This document shows, piece after piece, positions 20,758 through 31,273 of a stretch of DNA of 64,000 bases. Source of the DNA: Rhizopus arrhizus (lineage: Eukaryota; Mucoromycota; Mucoromycetes; Mucorales; Rhizopodaceae); assembly GCA_024220505.1 (NCBI GenBank), contig JAKZZE010000035.1, forward strand, positions 124,001-188,000. Direction: 5' to 3'. Below the pieces are notes generated by a model, which did no database searches, was not told where the DNA came from, and worked only from the letters and a program-made list of their open reading frames with translations. Both the position numbers and the translations under genes were made by a program. Positions within the stretch are counted from its first letter, which is position 1, and each line of letters opens with the position of its first letter.

Positions 20758-23627
20758 TTACATATAAATTTTTCTTGGAAGAGAGAGAGTGAGGATGTGG
20801 TTATCGATGTATGATTTGACAGCAACAGGGTTATAAATTCGATGAATTGGAAGTATGCTAAGTCTTGACACTGGTTCATATTGATTCTTCCACACTTGGA
20901 TGCCAGTACCATCGAAGGTGGGGAAATGCTGGGTCGCATGGCTGTACCAATTGACAAATGCAAAGTAATGAGTCATATTGTTAAATGAATGTGTGAAAAG
21001 ATATGATATTTGACCAATGCGCAGTTGATTGTCGACAATGGCCTGAATGAATGATGAAGGTGATGATGAAAAGGAATTGTTAATTGCTGGCTGATAAAGT
21101 TGTCCAAGCAAAGTGATATTTTTAAATGAATGTATAGTAGTATCGATGTATGTATTAGTTGCATAGGTGTAGATATAATAGGCTTTTAAAGCTTCATAAT
21201 GTTCATGGCATATAAGGTGTGTTTTTTTGTTGTATTTTAAAGGATAGGAGGTTGGTGGCAGAGGCTCACTACCAGTAATCGTCGAATTGAATAAACTAGG
21301 CCCGTCTATGAAACGAGAGTAGTCAAATGGCGTTAAACCACTCTCATCACTCGTAACCTCGCCTATCTTTTCTATAGATTTCACTAATAGGAGCATGTCA
21401 TTGTTGGTTGTGTTAATGAATGAATGTAATGAGTGTATGAGGTCTTGTGTATGAACATTTTGGATAAACATAATTGCATAGGTTGTTTCGAAGCCTGTCT
21501 TAAAATTAATGTTTATATTTTTTATGTTACCATTAAGGCGTTCGAAACCATAAAGCCAAAAGGCATAAGAAGGACCAAAGTCCAAAAAGCATTCCTTGAG
21601 ATGCATATGCATGTGCATGTTTGGTGTTGCCATAGAGTTTCCATATAGTCGAACACAAGTCTTGCCAAAATTTTTAAAGAGTGAATGGGCTATGTCTATG
21701 TCTTCATTTGTAACAAGGGGCCCAGTGACCAATTTCACCGCTTCAACGTACAGCATCCAATTGTCAAAGTGCTCTCTTGCCAGTTTCTGTTTCAAGAGAA
21801 ATGGCGACAGCACAACGCACCACGTTCTCCACTCGTCTGATTTCATGTTACTGAAACAACTTTCAATCTTGGCTTTTTTTTTTTAAAAAAAAAATAATTG
21901 TTAGCTTGAACATGAATTAAAGTTTTTTATATTTGTTACATACATCTAGATATCTTGCAGTATTGAGAAGGAATGATAACTGAGCTAGATTCATCAGCCA
22001 TTGCCTTGAAATCATTTACAGTGAGCAAACCACGGCCTTCCCAAACTTCAATCATTCTTTTTGGTGTACCAAGAAACAAGTTGTGCATTGGATCCACAGC
22101 TGTCAATCTCACCACATCAAAATAACAAAGTCTATGGAGCTCACTCCATTTACTCCCCGTGCTCGTCTGTAAGGCTCTTTGCTGAGTGATGTGAGTTGCA
22201 TTCAGCCAGTCAAATGCTTCTTGTCTTTGTTGAATACTGTCCCTCATTATCCAGTGTTCATCATCAAAGTTGGAAAAATCAGGCTTGGATGAATTCACAC
22301 CAGTACTGATTCTAGGAAAGACAGTTGAGCATTTGTTACAAGCCTTATGAGCTGACTGCCCCATAAACCCGGCTACTTTACGCGCTGCAGGTATGTCGCA
22401 ATTGACTGACATTAAAGCAACACGAACAAGCATACCATTTGGGCATTGATAGGTGGGTATAACCACACCATCGTACAGGACAATCAACTCATCCACCATT
22501 GGCCGCAAGAAGTTTTGAATTTGGTCATCCGTGGGCTCGCCAGGACCAGGAATCATGCCAACAAGAATAACGTTGGAAGTCTTCATCCTTGAACTTCTTG
22601 GGAGATTGTTGATAGTGAGGTACACACCACCACAAGAATAGTGCATACCGTCACTAGGCTGAAACCAGTCCACATTCAACGACACCATCAACGACCTTTC
22701 TTTGTTGACAAATGGCTGAGCATTTGAGTCGGCAAGCTGACTCCAAACTCTACCATCATAGATGTCGTAAAGAACATCCTCTTCCACCGATCTACTTCTC
22801 CACTGCTCAATTTGGAACTCGAAGGCAGGACGAGCAAAAAACTTCTTCAACGTTTCCAAAATTGAGTTGTAAGGGTACTCAAGAGCAGGCTTGACGGTGC
22901 TTCCAACAAAAAGAGGATTACCACATGGTTGTTCTTGGCGGTGAGGGTTGTTTGCAAACCTGACATAAGAGCATTGTCGGGCATGCAAACTTCCCGTGGT
23001 GTAAACGCTTCTGCAAAGGGAACAGACAAGAAAACGAGAAACACCACTGCTGGCAGACGAGTAGTTGACCATGACACGAGCCGTGGAGATCTTTGTTGGT
23101 ATCTCCATGTCATGGCCAAGAGCACGAACAAAGAAAGAGAGAAAGGCCAACAATTCTTCACCAGCTTGTACAGAGAGGTACTTTGCTTGAAAAAGAACCA
23201 CGTAGAGCACCAAAAGATGCTTGAGCTGTTCTTCGTGGCTCAATTCCTCCTCTCCATCAACATTCATGTGGTCTAACAAATTGTAAAATACAGTTCAATA
23301 AATAAATCCTTTCTAATGTAAAATGCTTTGTCGACTGAAAATATACCTTCAAAGGTGGTATGCTCACTTTCGTTTTCAAGGACGGCTGTTGGTTGTTGCA
23401 TGACTTCGGCTACTTGTCTTCTGGACTCTATTTTTTTTTTTTTTTTTTTTTTTACATTAACACGAGTGCGTTTATACGAAAAAATAAAAACTATAACCTC
23501 TTCCTCTGAATCTGTCCAGACGCTTATGAGTAAGAACAGTTCTCTTTGCAAGTCTTCTAAATCCACCGGGATGCATGCTGCATTCGGTACAAGTGCAAGC
23601 GATTTTAATGTTGTTGATGTTGTTCAT
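20758..23627 (-). CDS. CACTA-type transposase (element D), 4 exons
   Basis: Predicted complement join 23627-23498, 23427-23347, 23272-21944 and 21872-20758. That is 885 codons including the stop, divisible by three. Exons 1 and 3 have exactly the same lengths as in C (130 and 1,329 bp), which confirms the splice sites. Shared landmarks are CTCTECSMHP in exon 1, the CSLC zinc ribbon, SLNVDWFQPSDG (first candidate aspartate), DPMHNLFLGTPKRM (second), and the PNMHMHMHLKE to GFERLNG block that carries the candidate glutamate. The gene product should act on its own ends and on the shorter relatives. Nothing in the frame suggests inactivation. Confidence 0.87.
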
Positions 23628-24072
23628 TTTGAAGAATTTAGTATTTTGTAAAGAAATAAAGAAGGAAAAAAAAAAAATGCGCCTGATAAAAAACGAGTAG
23701 TAAATTTGCAAAAACAGTCGGTGCTTAAACAATGAAATAAGGCAGTAAAACAACTTCTTTTTTTTTTCCCTTGTTTTGTTTCATGGAATACTCTAGATGC
23801 CAAAGGCACAAAACAAAAAAAAAGGAAAGCTCAAGCACTGGTCAAATGTAAGCTTATAAAAAAGTAATAACAACCAAGTCTAATGTCGGTTTCTTTTTTT
23901 TTTTTTTTTTACATTAGGAATTCCTAATGGGACACATTCGGATGACGAACATGAGCCACATGAGCAAAGTTGTTCGTTTTAACACGATAAAACTATAAGA
24001 ATATCAAACTTATATTGTTGCTTGTTGTTGAAAAGCCCTTTTTGATAAAGGAAGTTGGCAATGTTAACATCT

Positions 24073-24093
24073 CTAATGGCTAATGGCTAATGG
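24073..24093. repeat. CTAATGG subterminal repeats of element D
   Basis: Three perfect tandem CTAATGG units, about 860 bp inside the right terminus. Confidence 0.85.
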
Positions 24094-25005
24094 CAAATTA
24101 CACCCATGTGCAAACATAAAGTAAGTAATGAACTAATATAAGCTTAAAAACATATATTCTATTATGTTATCTGTCATAAAAAATAATAAAGCACTTTATT
24201 TACTTGAAAAACAAAAAACTGTGCATGTATCTATTAATTATCATTGCCTTGTAACAAGATGTTAACAAAGCTTCTTTTTTTTTTATTCTTTTTAGAATAT
24301 ACACGTATTCTTTTGTTATAATGTAAAAGCATTTGTATTTTTATAAAACATGTTTACTGTTAGGTTATTGTTTTCATTTGAATAAGTAACATTTTATTGC
24401 TATGCTCTTTTTTTTTTTTTTTTTTTTTTTTCACTAGGTCTTTTTTTTTTAACTTTGTCTTTTTTTTTTTACTTTTAATTTTTCAGCTTCTTTTTTTTTC
24501 CCAAACGCAACTATTTTGTTACATTCTGTTACACGTTTCTAATGAGCTAAGCTAAAAAGCACAGACTGCCTTCCTAATATGTATTCTTCTGATCAAAATA
24601 ATCACAATGTGTTTTTGTTTTCCGCATTTTGCCCTCAAAAATAAAAAAAAGAAGATATCGGTCTTTCAACGATAGAGGAGAACAAGCTTTCCAAAAAAAG
24701 ATCATCTGTAAAAAAAAAGACATTTTTTTAAAACGTGAATAACTTTATGAATATTTACCTTACAATGAAAAAAATAACATTACTTAATTTCTTTATTTTT
24801 TTCGCATCTAAATCATTTTTCATATTTCGAAAATGACCAATACAGCAAGATATATTGTTTTTTTAAAAAAAAAACTTTAAAATCTGTGGACCTATGACTG
24901 TCACCGATATCAGAATTCTACGTCAAAGGCGCAACATTATTTGCAGTGTGGGGTGATTGTTTAGCCAGACAAACATTGGTGTAACAATCAGAAACACGAA
25001 AGAAC

Positions 25006-25087
25006 GTCAGTTTGTCCGAGTGGTTAAGGAGTTAGACTTGAAATCTAATGGGCTCCGCCCGCACAGGTTCGAACCCTGTAGCTGACG
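25006..25087 (+). tRNA. tRNA-Ser (UGA)
   Basis: An 82-nt sequence folds as a class II tRNA. The acceptor GTCAGTT pairs with AGCTGAC, with a G discriminator. The anticodon stem TTAGA/TCTAA encloses CTTGAAA (anticodon TGA). The long variable arm is GGGCTCC-GCCCGC, and the T arm has GGTTCGAACC. It has no intron. It lies 57 bp right of element D and 174 bp left of the gypsy A1 LTR, so it is one of the few host genes here. The following 25088-25261 shows nothing recognisable beyond a short T run. Confidence 0.96.
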
Positions 25088-25261
25088 TTTTCTCATTTTC
25101 TATTTTATAACACAAGAACCTGTTGTCACATCTTTTGATTCTACTTTTGGTATTGTAACACTGTAGCTATGATTATGAAGATTTGAACTCCGAAACTTCT
25201 TTCAAGCTTTAATTTTTGACGTTTTGTAAATCACTTTACAAATTGTCATTATTTTTCCTAT

Positions 25262-25741
25262 TGTGAGAATGATCGCTTTTTGGATGAAACGCAAACCAAC
25301 TCCGACATGGATTGTTAAAATAATATTAGTTATTTTAACAACCATTGTCAAAGAAATAATAATAGTCGCAAAAATAAGAAATGCTAAAAAAATAAGAAAA
25401 GCTAAAAAGAAAAAAAAAAATATTATTCATATATATATCCCATCTTTTTGTGAAGAAATTGTCAGTCAGTTTAAATAAATCATATATTTTTACTCAATAA
25501 TTAACAAACTTTAACAAGAAAGTCCCTGTTCACTTAAACTTTTTACTCTACTTTAACTTTTATCAAGAAATATCGTATTGATCTTACATATAAGATCTGG
25601 TGGTCACTACTTATCAAGCATCTGCTTAAATTCTATATAAAACAACAACTTACAAGGCAATCACAACCTTACAATCAAGCTTTACAAGCAAACTTAACTC
25701 AAATTAACACAAACCTACAAGCCAACCATAATAAAATAACA
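25262..25741 (+). repeat. 5' LTR of gypsy A1
   Basis: 480 bp running from TGTGAGAATG to AAAATAACA (TG...CA ends). The first about 170 bp is repeated at 35719-35926 as the truncated 3' LTR. At 25593-25608 it carries AGATCTGGTGGTCACT, a box found in every related LTR in the window. Its core is repeated again just after the LTR in the primer-binding site. Confidence 0.9.
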
Positions 25742-25762
25742 TTTGGTGGTCACTACGAGGGA
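25742..25762 (+). promoter_or_regulatory. Primer-binding site of gypsy A1
   Basis: TTTGGTGGTCACTACGAGGG follows the LTR directly. Its TGG would pair with the CCA end of a tRNA whose 3' region reads GTAGTGACCACCA. The tRNA identity is not known to me. Thirteen bases (TGGTGGTCACTAC) also occur inside the LTR. Confidence 0.65.
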
Positions 25763-25875
25763 AATAAAACAACAAATCAAGAAATCAAATCGAAATAAAA
25801 CATCAAATCAAGAAATTCAACAACCAAGAAACAACCTTAAACAAAAAAATATTATCAAATTTACCTGGAACTAAA

Positions 25876-27030
25876 ATGGCTTATATAAACGGACACATCG
25901 CGTTGGCAAATGCTAACATGAACGCAAGTTATCGACCTGCTTTAATTGATTTCCATGGCTACGAAGGAGAAGACTTCCGTCATTTTGTAGAAAGTTTGGA
26001 ATCTTACTTTGCTATTAACAATATTACTCAAGAACCACGCAAGCTTATTATTCTCAAGGCACAACTAAGAGGAGCCGCCAAAGTGTATTACGAAAAAGAA
26101 ATACTCAAAAGAATACCTGGAATCAACTACGAACAAGCCGTAGACCTATTGAAAAATTATTACATAACTCCAGAATTGATACAGAGTTACGAATTAGAAT
26201 TTAACGAAATGTATCAAGGCGAACAGGAACACCCACAAATATTCTTGGCCAGACTAAAAGAAGCCGCAGACCTTGCTAACATAACTAATGATGCAGTCAT
26301 CGAAAGCCGATTTCGTGCAGGTCTCTTACGAGAAATCAAACAGTTCTGTATACAGAGTAGTTCTAAAAACTTACAAGACTGGATCAATCACGCCGAAGGA
26401 TGGTGGAACGCCAATCGACCTCGAAAGATTGCAATGGTTGATAATCCTTTCATACCAAGGAATGCCAATCAAGCTTTGATATATCATAATGAAAATCATA
26501 ACCATCATCATCTATCAAGTAATCATAATATTGACTTAGTTGATACAAATGAACATGCCATGCCAGCACTAGCATATAATCAAATACATTATAACAATGC
26601 TCAACCTAGTAATAATTACTATTATGACAATACACATGGCACAAATCAATTGACAACAATGAATACATCAAGAAACCGTAATCAGTTGCATCATACTCAA
26701 TACAACGGACATCAACACATACGTCCTAACCAACAGCAAGATCTTATTGGTCTTATACAACAAGCTATTCGCCAAGAGCTTAGTAGTCAACAATATCAAC
26801 AGCAACCTACTAGAAACAACAGGTATAATAATTATAACAATAATTATAATAGGTCTGGAAGATATGGAAATAACGACAACAATGGACGATACGATAACAG
26901 TAACAGAAATTATACGCCAAATCAAAGGAGATCATATGACCAACCAGCAAGTCAGGATCAACGGCAACCGAATAACCAACCCAGTATTCAACATAACAAT
27001 CAACAAAATAATCAGTCAAAAAACTATTAG
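25876..27030 (+). CDS. gag: Gag polyprotein of gypsy A1
   Basis: A 384-residue protein from ATG 25876. Residues about 20-185 form a retrotransposon capsid (Retrotrans_gag) domain, with the FHGYEGEDFRHFVESLESYF start and the helical GWWNANRPRK end. The C-terminal half is Asn/His/Gln/Tyr rich and basic, and would bind RNA. There is no CCHC zinc knuckle, unlike gypsy B. Gag forms the cytoplasmic virus-like particle. It stops at TAG 27028-27030, immediately after a heptanucleotide shift site, and overlaps the pol frame by about 18 nt. Confidence 0.9.
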   Translation: MAYINGHIALANANMNASYRPALIDFHGYEGEDFRHFVESLESYFAINNITQEPRKLIILKAQLRGAAKVYYEKEILKRIPGINYEQAVDLLKNYYITPELIQSYELEFNEMYQGEQEHPQIFLARLKEAADLANITNDAVIESRFRAGLLREIKQFCIQSSSKNLQDWINHAEGWWNANRPRKIAMVDNPFIPRNANQALIYHNENHNHHHLSSNHNIDLVDTNEHAMPALAYNQIHYNNAQPSNNYYYDNTHGTNQLTTMNTSRNRNQLHHTQYNGHQHIRPNQQQDLIGLIQQAIRQELSSQQYQQQPTRNNRYNNYNNNYNRSGRYGNNDNNGRYDNSNRNYTPNQRRSYDQPASQDQRQPNNQPSIQHNNQQNNQSKNY

Positions 27031-27078
27031 GGTCAGTTGCTTTTGATAACTCACAGAAGAATGGTCAACTGAACACCC
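27018..27078 (+). promoter_or_regulatory. -1 ribosomal frameshift signal between gag and pol
   Basis: The slippery heptamer A-AAA-AAC (27018-27024) is in the gag frame and two codons before the gag stop. A 5-nt spacer follows, then a hairpin. GGG-TCAGTTG (27030-27039) pairs with CAACTGA (27066-27072) and CCC (27076-27078), with a 3-nt bulge and a 26-nt loop. Pol is open in the -1 frame from 27012. This is the classic arrangement used by retroviruses to make Gag-Pol. Confidence 0.8.
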
Positions 27079-30000
27079 AAAAAGATACAAAAACCATTAA
27101 AACCCCTAAACAACAACAGCTCAATGCAATATTAACAGATAAATACAATAACAAACAAAAGGATCTCTATGCAGCAATCAGACCAGAAAGACCTCCTGAC
27201 GTTGCTACAGCTACACCCTATCCAAACTCTAGACCCACAAATAAAGAAAAAGGAAAACAAGTAGCAAAACCTACCATAACCAGAAAAGTCACTACACGAA
27301 GTCATATCGAAGAAGTGAAAAATCCCACACCAGTACAACAAACGCAACCCACTCGAACTGAAGCTATGGATACGGATCTTCCTATACAAGACAAGGTTAA
27401 TGGTCGACTAAATAAACCAAGGACTAGAAGAATAGATCCAGATATCAAATATGATATAGTCTCAGATGTATTAAAACAAAAAGCCGATATCGAAATTGGA
27501 GATTTGATCACAGTAGCCCCATCTTTACGCAAAAAGCTTGTGGAAGAATGTAGACCAAAAAGAAAACCAAGACAAGAAGGAAATAAACAAGCTACCCAAC
27601 AAACAATGGCTCTGATAGAAGACGAGGAAATCAATACCACTGCAGCCTACTCAACTGTGAGTATTGGAGACAAAAACATTAAAGCCCTAGTAGATAGTGG
27701 TGCATCAAAAACCTGTATGTCAAAGGCCCTAGCAGACGCTCTTGAATTAGAAATAGATTCAGCATCCGAAAACGTATTCACACTAGGAAATGGAACCAAG
27801 CAACCCGCTCTCGGATTGATATACGACGTCCCAATTGAAGTCAAGGAAGACATGGTCATACCCTGCACAATTGAAGTATTGCCATCATGCCCTTCACATC
27901 TTATACTAGGAAGCAATTGGTTAAACCGTGCTAAAGCCAAGATTGATTTCAATAGCTCTTCATTAAAAGTCAAATATAAAAACCAAAAGGCAGAACTACC
28001 AATACACTTCATACGAAAAAGTACACCGTTACCCAAAATGAAAACATTCCATCAAGACTATCAACATCCTATAAGTCTCACAAACTCACATTCCGATAAG
28101 CATGTACATTTTGAAGATAGCGATTCAGAAGGAAGTTACTCATCAACCGAAGAGGAATCTGAATCAGAAAGCGAAGAAACCAGTGACGATGATATAGAAA
28201 TGGAAGTAACAGCCTTAGAAAGAAGTTATGAACAAGAATCATTGCAAGTTTTGGAAAATGACAAATACGAGGAAGTAGTTATTACAAATTCACAAGAAAT
28301 GTATTCGATAAAGTCAACAGACACAGGACTTTTAGTACAAGCGTATTCATCGAAACATATCAGCTTAGACAAATCCAAAGAAGACACTCAGAACATACTA
28401 TATGACTTTTACATTACACATCCAAAGTTAATGCAGTCTTCAGGATATTTTGATCAGTCATCTTCATTCATAATCAACAAAAAGTCACTCGACATACGCA
28501 TATATAATCGCACAGAAAATGATATTTATCTAGAACCTGGTGAAGAAATTGGAATATTGGAAGCTCATGATCTAAATGACGATACAATAATCAAAGCATA
28601 TGAAATAGACAGAAACTCGACATTATGCACTTTAGAACACGATATTATTGAACAAAATCTAAACAAGGAAGACCAAGATACGCTAAAACCACAGCTATTG
28701 GAAAAACTGGAAATAGGAGATATAAATAAATCAATGAAAGAAGAACTGCTTAAGTTACTGAAAAAATACCAGCATATATTCGACTGGGACAACGATACAA
28801 TCGGACGCACAAATTTAATCAACCACAAGATTATTATAGAAGAAAATACATTACCTATTAGTCACCGCCCGTACAGAATCAGTCCTTTGGAAGCAGATCA
28901 CCTTCAAAAGGAATTGGATAAATATTGTAAATTAGGAGTTATATCACCATCGAATAGCCCGTGGGCAGCACCAGTGATATTAGTAAAGAAGAAGAATGGT
29001 GATTACAGAATGGTCATAGATTACAGAAAATTAAATGCAAAGACGAAGAAAGATGCATATCCTTTACCAAGAATAGACGACTTATTGGACACCCTAGGAA
29101 AAGCCAAAGTATTTTCAGCACTCGACATGCGCTCTGGTTTCCATCAAGTACCATTAGACGAGGATAGCAAGGAATTTACTGCTTTCACTACCAAATATGG
29201 AACATACCACTATAACACCTTGCCTATGGGACTTGTAAATTCGCCAGCAACCTTTCAGCGTTTAATAGATTTATGTTTCCGCCCGCGAATGAACAAGTGC
29301 TTAGTAGCCTATATAGACGACCTTAATGTATACTCCCATAACGATGAAGAGCATTTAATACATCTAGAACAAGTATTTCAGTGCATAGAAACCGCCAATC
29401 TCAAATTGAATCCAGAGAAATGTTTCTTCTTTAAAGATCATTTGAAATTTCTTGGATACATCGTTACCAACCAAGGCATACAAACCGATCCGGACAAAAT
29501 AAAGAAGATTGTAGAATACCCAGTACCAACCACTATTACGCAAGTCAGATCTTTTCTAGGAATAGCATCATATTATCGAAGATTTATAAAGAATTTTGCA
29601 GCTATTGCAAGGCCGTTACATGAACAAACTAAAACCAAGAAGAAAATCCCATGGACAGAAGCCGCAACCAAGTCATTTGGAACACTCAAGAAATTATTAA
29701 CAACTGCACCCGTCCTGGCAAGACCGGATTTCAGCAAAAGTTTTATCCTATTTACAGACGCCTCAAAGTTAGGACTAGGATGTGTCTTAACTCAACTCGA
29801 TGATGATGGAAAAGAACATCCTATTATATTTGCAAGTCGTGGGCTCAAACCTAACGAAGCCAACTATGCACCCACAAAATTAGAATGCTTAGCAGTTATT
29901 TGGGCAGTAAAACTCTTTAGACCATATTTACTTGGAAAGAAATTCATGATCATTACAGATTACTCAGCCTTAACTGGACTTCTCAAGACACCAAACCCAA

Positions 30001-30113
30001 CAGGAATAATAGCCCGATGGATCGTCACATTATCAGAATACGACTTTGAAATTAAATATAGACCTGGACGTGTCAACGAAAGTGCAGATTTCCTGTCAAG
30101 ACTTGTATATTAA
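27021..30113 (+). CDS. pol: Protease-RT-RNase H polyprotein of gypsy A1
   Basis: About 1,031 codons entered by -1 frameshifting from gag; no ATG is needed. In order: a basic linker; an aspartic protease with DSGASKTC and later LILGSNWL; an acidic spacer (SESEETSDDD); reverse transcriptase with RMVIDYRKLN, the FSALDMRSGFHQV palm and the YIDD box (here AYIDDLNVY); a connection domain; and RNase H with LFTDASKLGLG, TKLECLAVIWA and ITDYSALTGLL. It ends with the usual YRPGRVNESADFLSR just before the stop. The integrase, normally fused here, is in a later ORF. No inactivating change is seen. Confidence 0.92.
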   Translation, partial: KLLGSVAFDNSQKNGQLNTQKDTKTIKTPKQQQLNAILTDKYNNKQKDLYAAIRPERPPDVATATPYPNSRPTNKEKGKQVAKPTITRKVTTRSHIEEVKNPTPVQQTQPTRTEAMDTDLPIQDKVNGRLNKPRTRRIDPDIKYDIVSDVLKQKADIEIGDLITVAPSLRKKLVEECRPKRKPRQEGNKQATQQTMALIEDEEINTTAAYSTVSIGDKNIKALVDSGASKTCMSKALADALELEIDSASENVFTLGNGTKQPALGLIYDVPIEVKEDMVIPCTIEVLPSCPSHLILGSNWLNRAKAKIDFNSSSLKVKYKNQKAELPIHFIRKSTPLPKMKTFHQDYQHPISLTNSHSDKHVHFEDSDSEGSYSSTEEESESESEETSDDDIEMEVTALERSYEQESLQVLENDKYEEVVITNSQEMYSIKSTDTGLLVQAYSSKHISLDKSKEDTQNILYDFYITHPKLMQSSGYFDQSSSFIINKKSLDIRIYNRTENDIYLEPGEEIGILEAHDLNDDTIIKAYEIDRNSTLCTLEHDIIEQNLNKEDQDTLKPQLLEKLEIGDINKSMKEELLKLLKKYQHIFDWDNDTIGRTNLINHKIIIEENTLPISHRPYRISPLEADHLQKELDKYCKLGVISPSNSPWAAPVILVKKKNGDYRMVIDYRKLNAKTKKDAYPLPRIDDLLDTLGKAKVFSALDMRSGFHQVPLDEDSKEFTAFTTKYGTYHYNTLPMGLVNSPATFQRLIDLCFRPRMNKCLVAYIDDLNVYSHNDEEHLIHLEQVFQCIETANLKLNPEKCFFFKDHLKFLGYIVTNQGIQTDPDKIKKIVEYPVPTTITQVRSFLGIASYYRRFIKNFAAIARPLHEQTKTKKKIPWTEAATKSFGTLKKLLTTAPVLARPDFSKSFILFTDASKLGLGCVLTQLDDDGKEHPIIFASRGLKPNEANYAPTKLECLAVIWAVKLFRPYLLGKKFMIITDYSALTGLLKTPNPTGIIARWIVTLSEYDFEIKYRPGRVNESADFLSRLVY

Positions 30114-30427
30114 TCAACTACATGGAGGATGGGAGGGTAGAGGATACATAAACTCTAGAAAAATCCAAAAACAACACAAAATACACATAAAAAAAAAAAA
30201 GAAGAATCATATTATCAACTACAAGGAGGATGGGAGGGGAAGTTGAAACAAAATATACAAAATCATCAAAAACAATAGAAAATTTCAAAAATCATAAGAG
30301 GAAGGCCAGCCTAGAAAACAAACAGTCGTGAGAAGAAAAAACTTTAACAGCACTAAAATTGGAAATATCACACATAAAAATCAAGACCCTGAAACAATAA
30401 CATATCAAGAACTTCATATTACCAAAA
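30114..30427 (+). other. Non-coding spacer with duplicated purine tract
   Basis: This 314-bp spacer separates RNase H from integrase, with stops in all three frames. GGAGGATGGGAGGG occurs twice (about 30124 and 30225). These G/A-rich tracts resemble a polypurine tract or a G-quadruplex-forming stretch. The element A2 has a spacer at the same place, but without them. Confidence 0.6.
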
Positions 30428-31273
30428 ATGGAACAACAGCAAATTGACATCGTGAAACAATATCTGCAAGAGTTGAAACTACCAGAAGATATCACGCACA
30501 AACAGAAAAGATACTTACAGAAGCAAGCACATAAGTTTACCATATACAAGGATAATCTGTATAGATACAACACCGAAAACGGAATAATAAGAAAAGTGCT
30601 GAACAAGCAAGAAGCTGAAGAAATCATGTATTCATATCATCAACACCCTCTTGGTGGACATTTGGCATATAACAATACACTGCACAAAGTCGCATCACGT
30701 TATTATTGGGAAAATATGACCAAGGACATAATGGAATATGTAAAAAAATGTCACAGATGTCAGAGACATGGGAAAAAGTCGTTAAAAGAAGAATTATACC
30801 CTGTGCCAGTATCAGTAAAACCTTTCGATCGCATCGCTTTAGACGTTAAACATGTACAAGCTTCGCGATCCGGAAACAGATATATCATAGCAGGAATCGA
30901 CTACCTTACTAAATATGTGGAAGCAAGACCCATTCGTTTCCAAACTGCATCAGAAATCGCTTTATTCTTATACGAAGAAATCATATGTAGACATGGTTGT
31001 CCCACAATTATAGTTTCGGATAATGGCAAACCATTTGTTAGCAAGCTGATACAACAAGTATGCAAGAATTTTTCGATTATTCACAAGACCACTACACCAT
31101 ACAATCCTCAAAGCAATGGATTGATTGAACGTTTCAACAGAACCTTAGGACAAATCTTACAAAAGCGTACAAAAGAAGAAAAGGACGATTGGGATTTGTA
31201 CTTACCAGCTGCACTATTTGCTTATCGAACCATTAAACAAGGATCAACAAAGAATACACCATTTTTCTTACTA

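Larger units (their letters stand above)
17591..24948. mobile_element. CACTG element D, complete, TSD TGG
   Basis: A 7.36-kb element with termini CACTGCAAATAAT and ATTATTTGCAGTG, flanked by TGG on both sides (17588-17590 and 24949-24951). It has the same layout as C without the nested Tc1: left 33-bp repeats (17931-18055), plus-strand accessory gene, minus-strand transposase, and right CTAATGG units. Both genes are undamaged, so it is a candidate autonomous element. The proteins differ from those of C at many positions, so C and D are separate lineages rather than a recent local duplication. 18056-19291 and 23628-24948 are A/T-rich non-coding flanks. Confidence 0.9.

Noticed and set aside
25593..25762. 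Self-priming (Tf1-like) through the LTR box and primer-binding site
   Set aside because: The two copies are in direct orientation and not complementary to each other, so they cannot pair.
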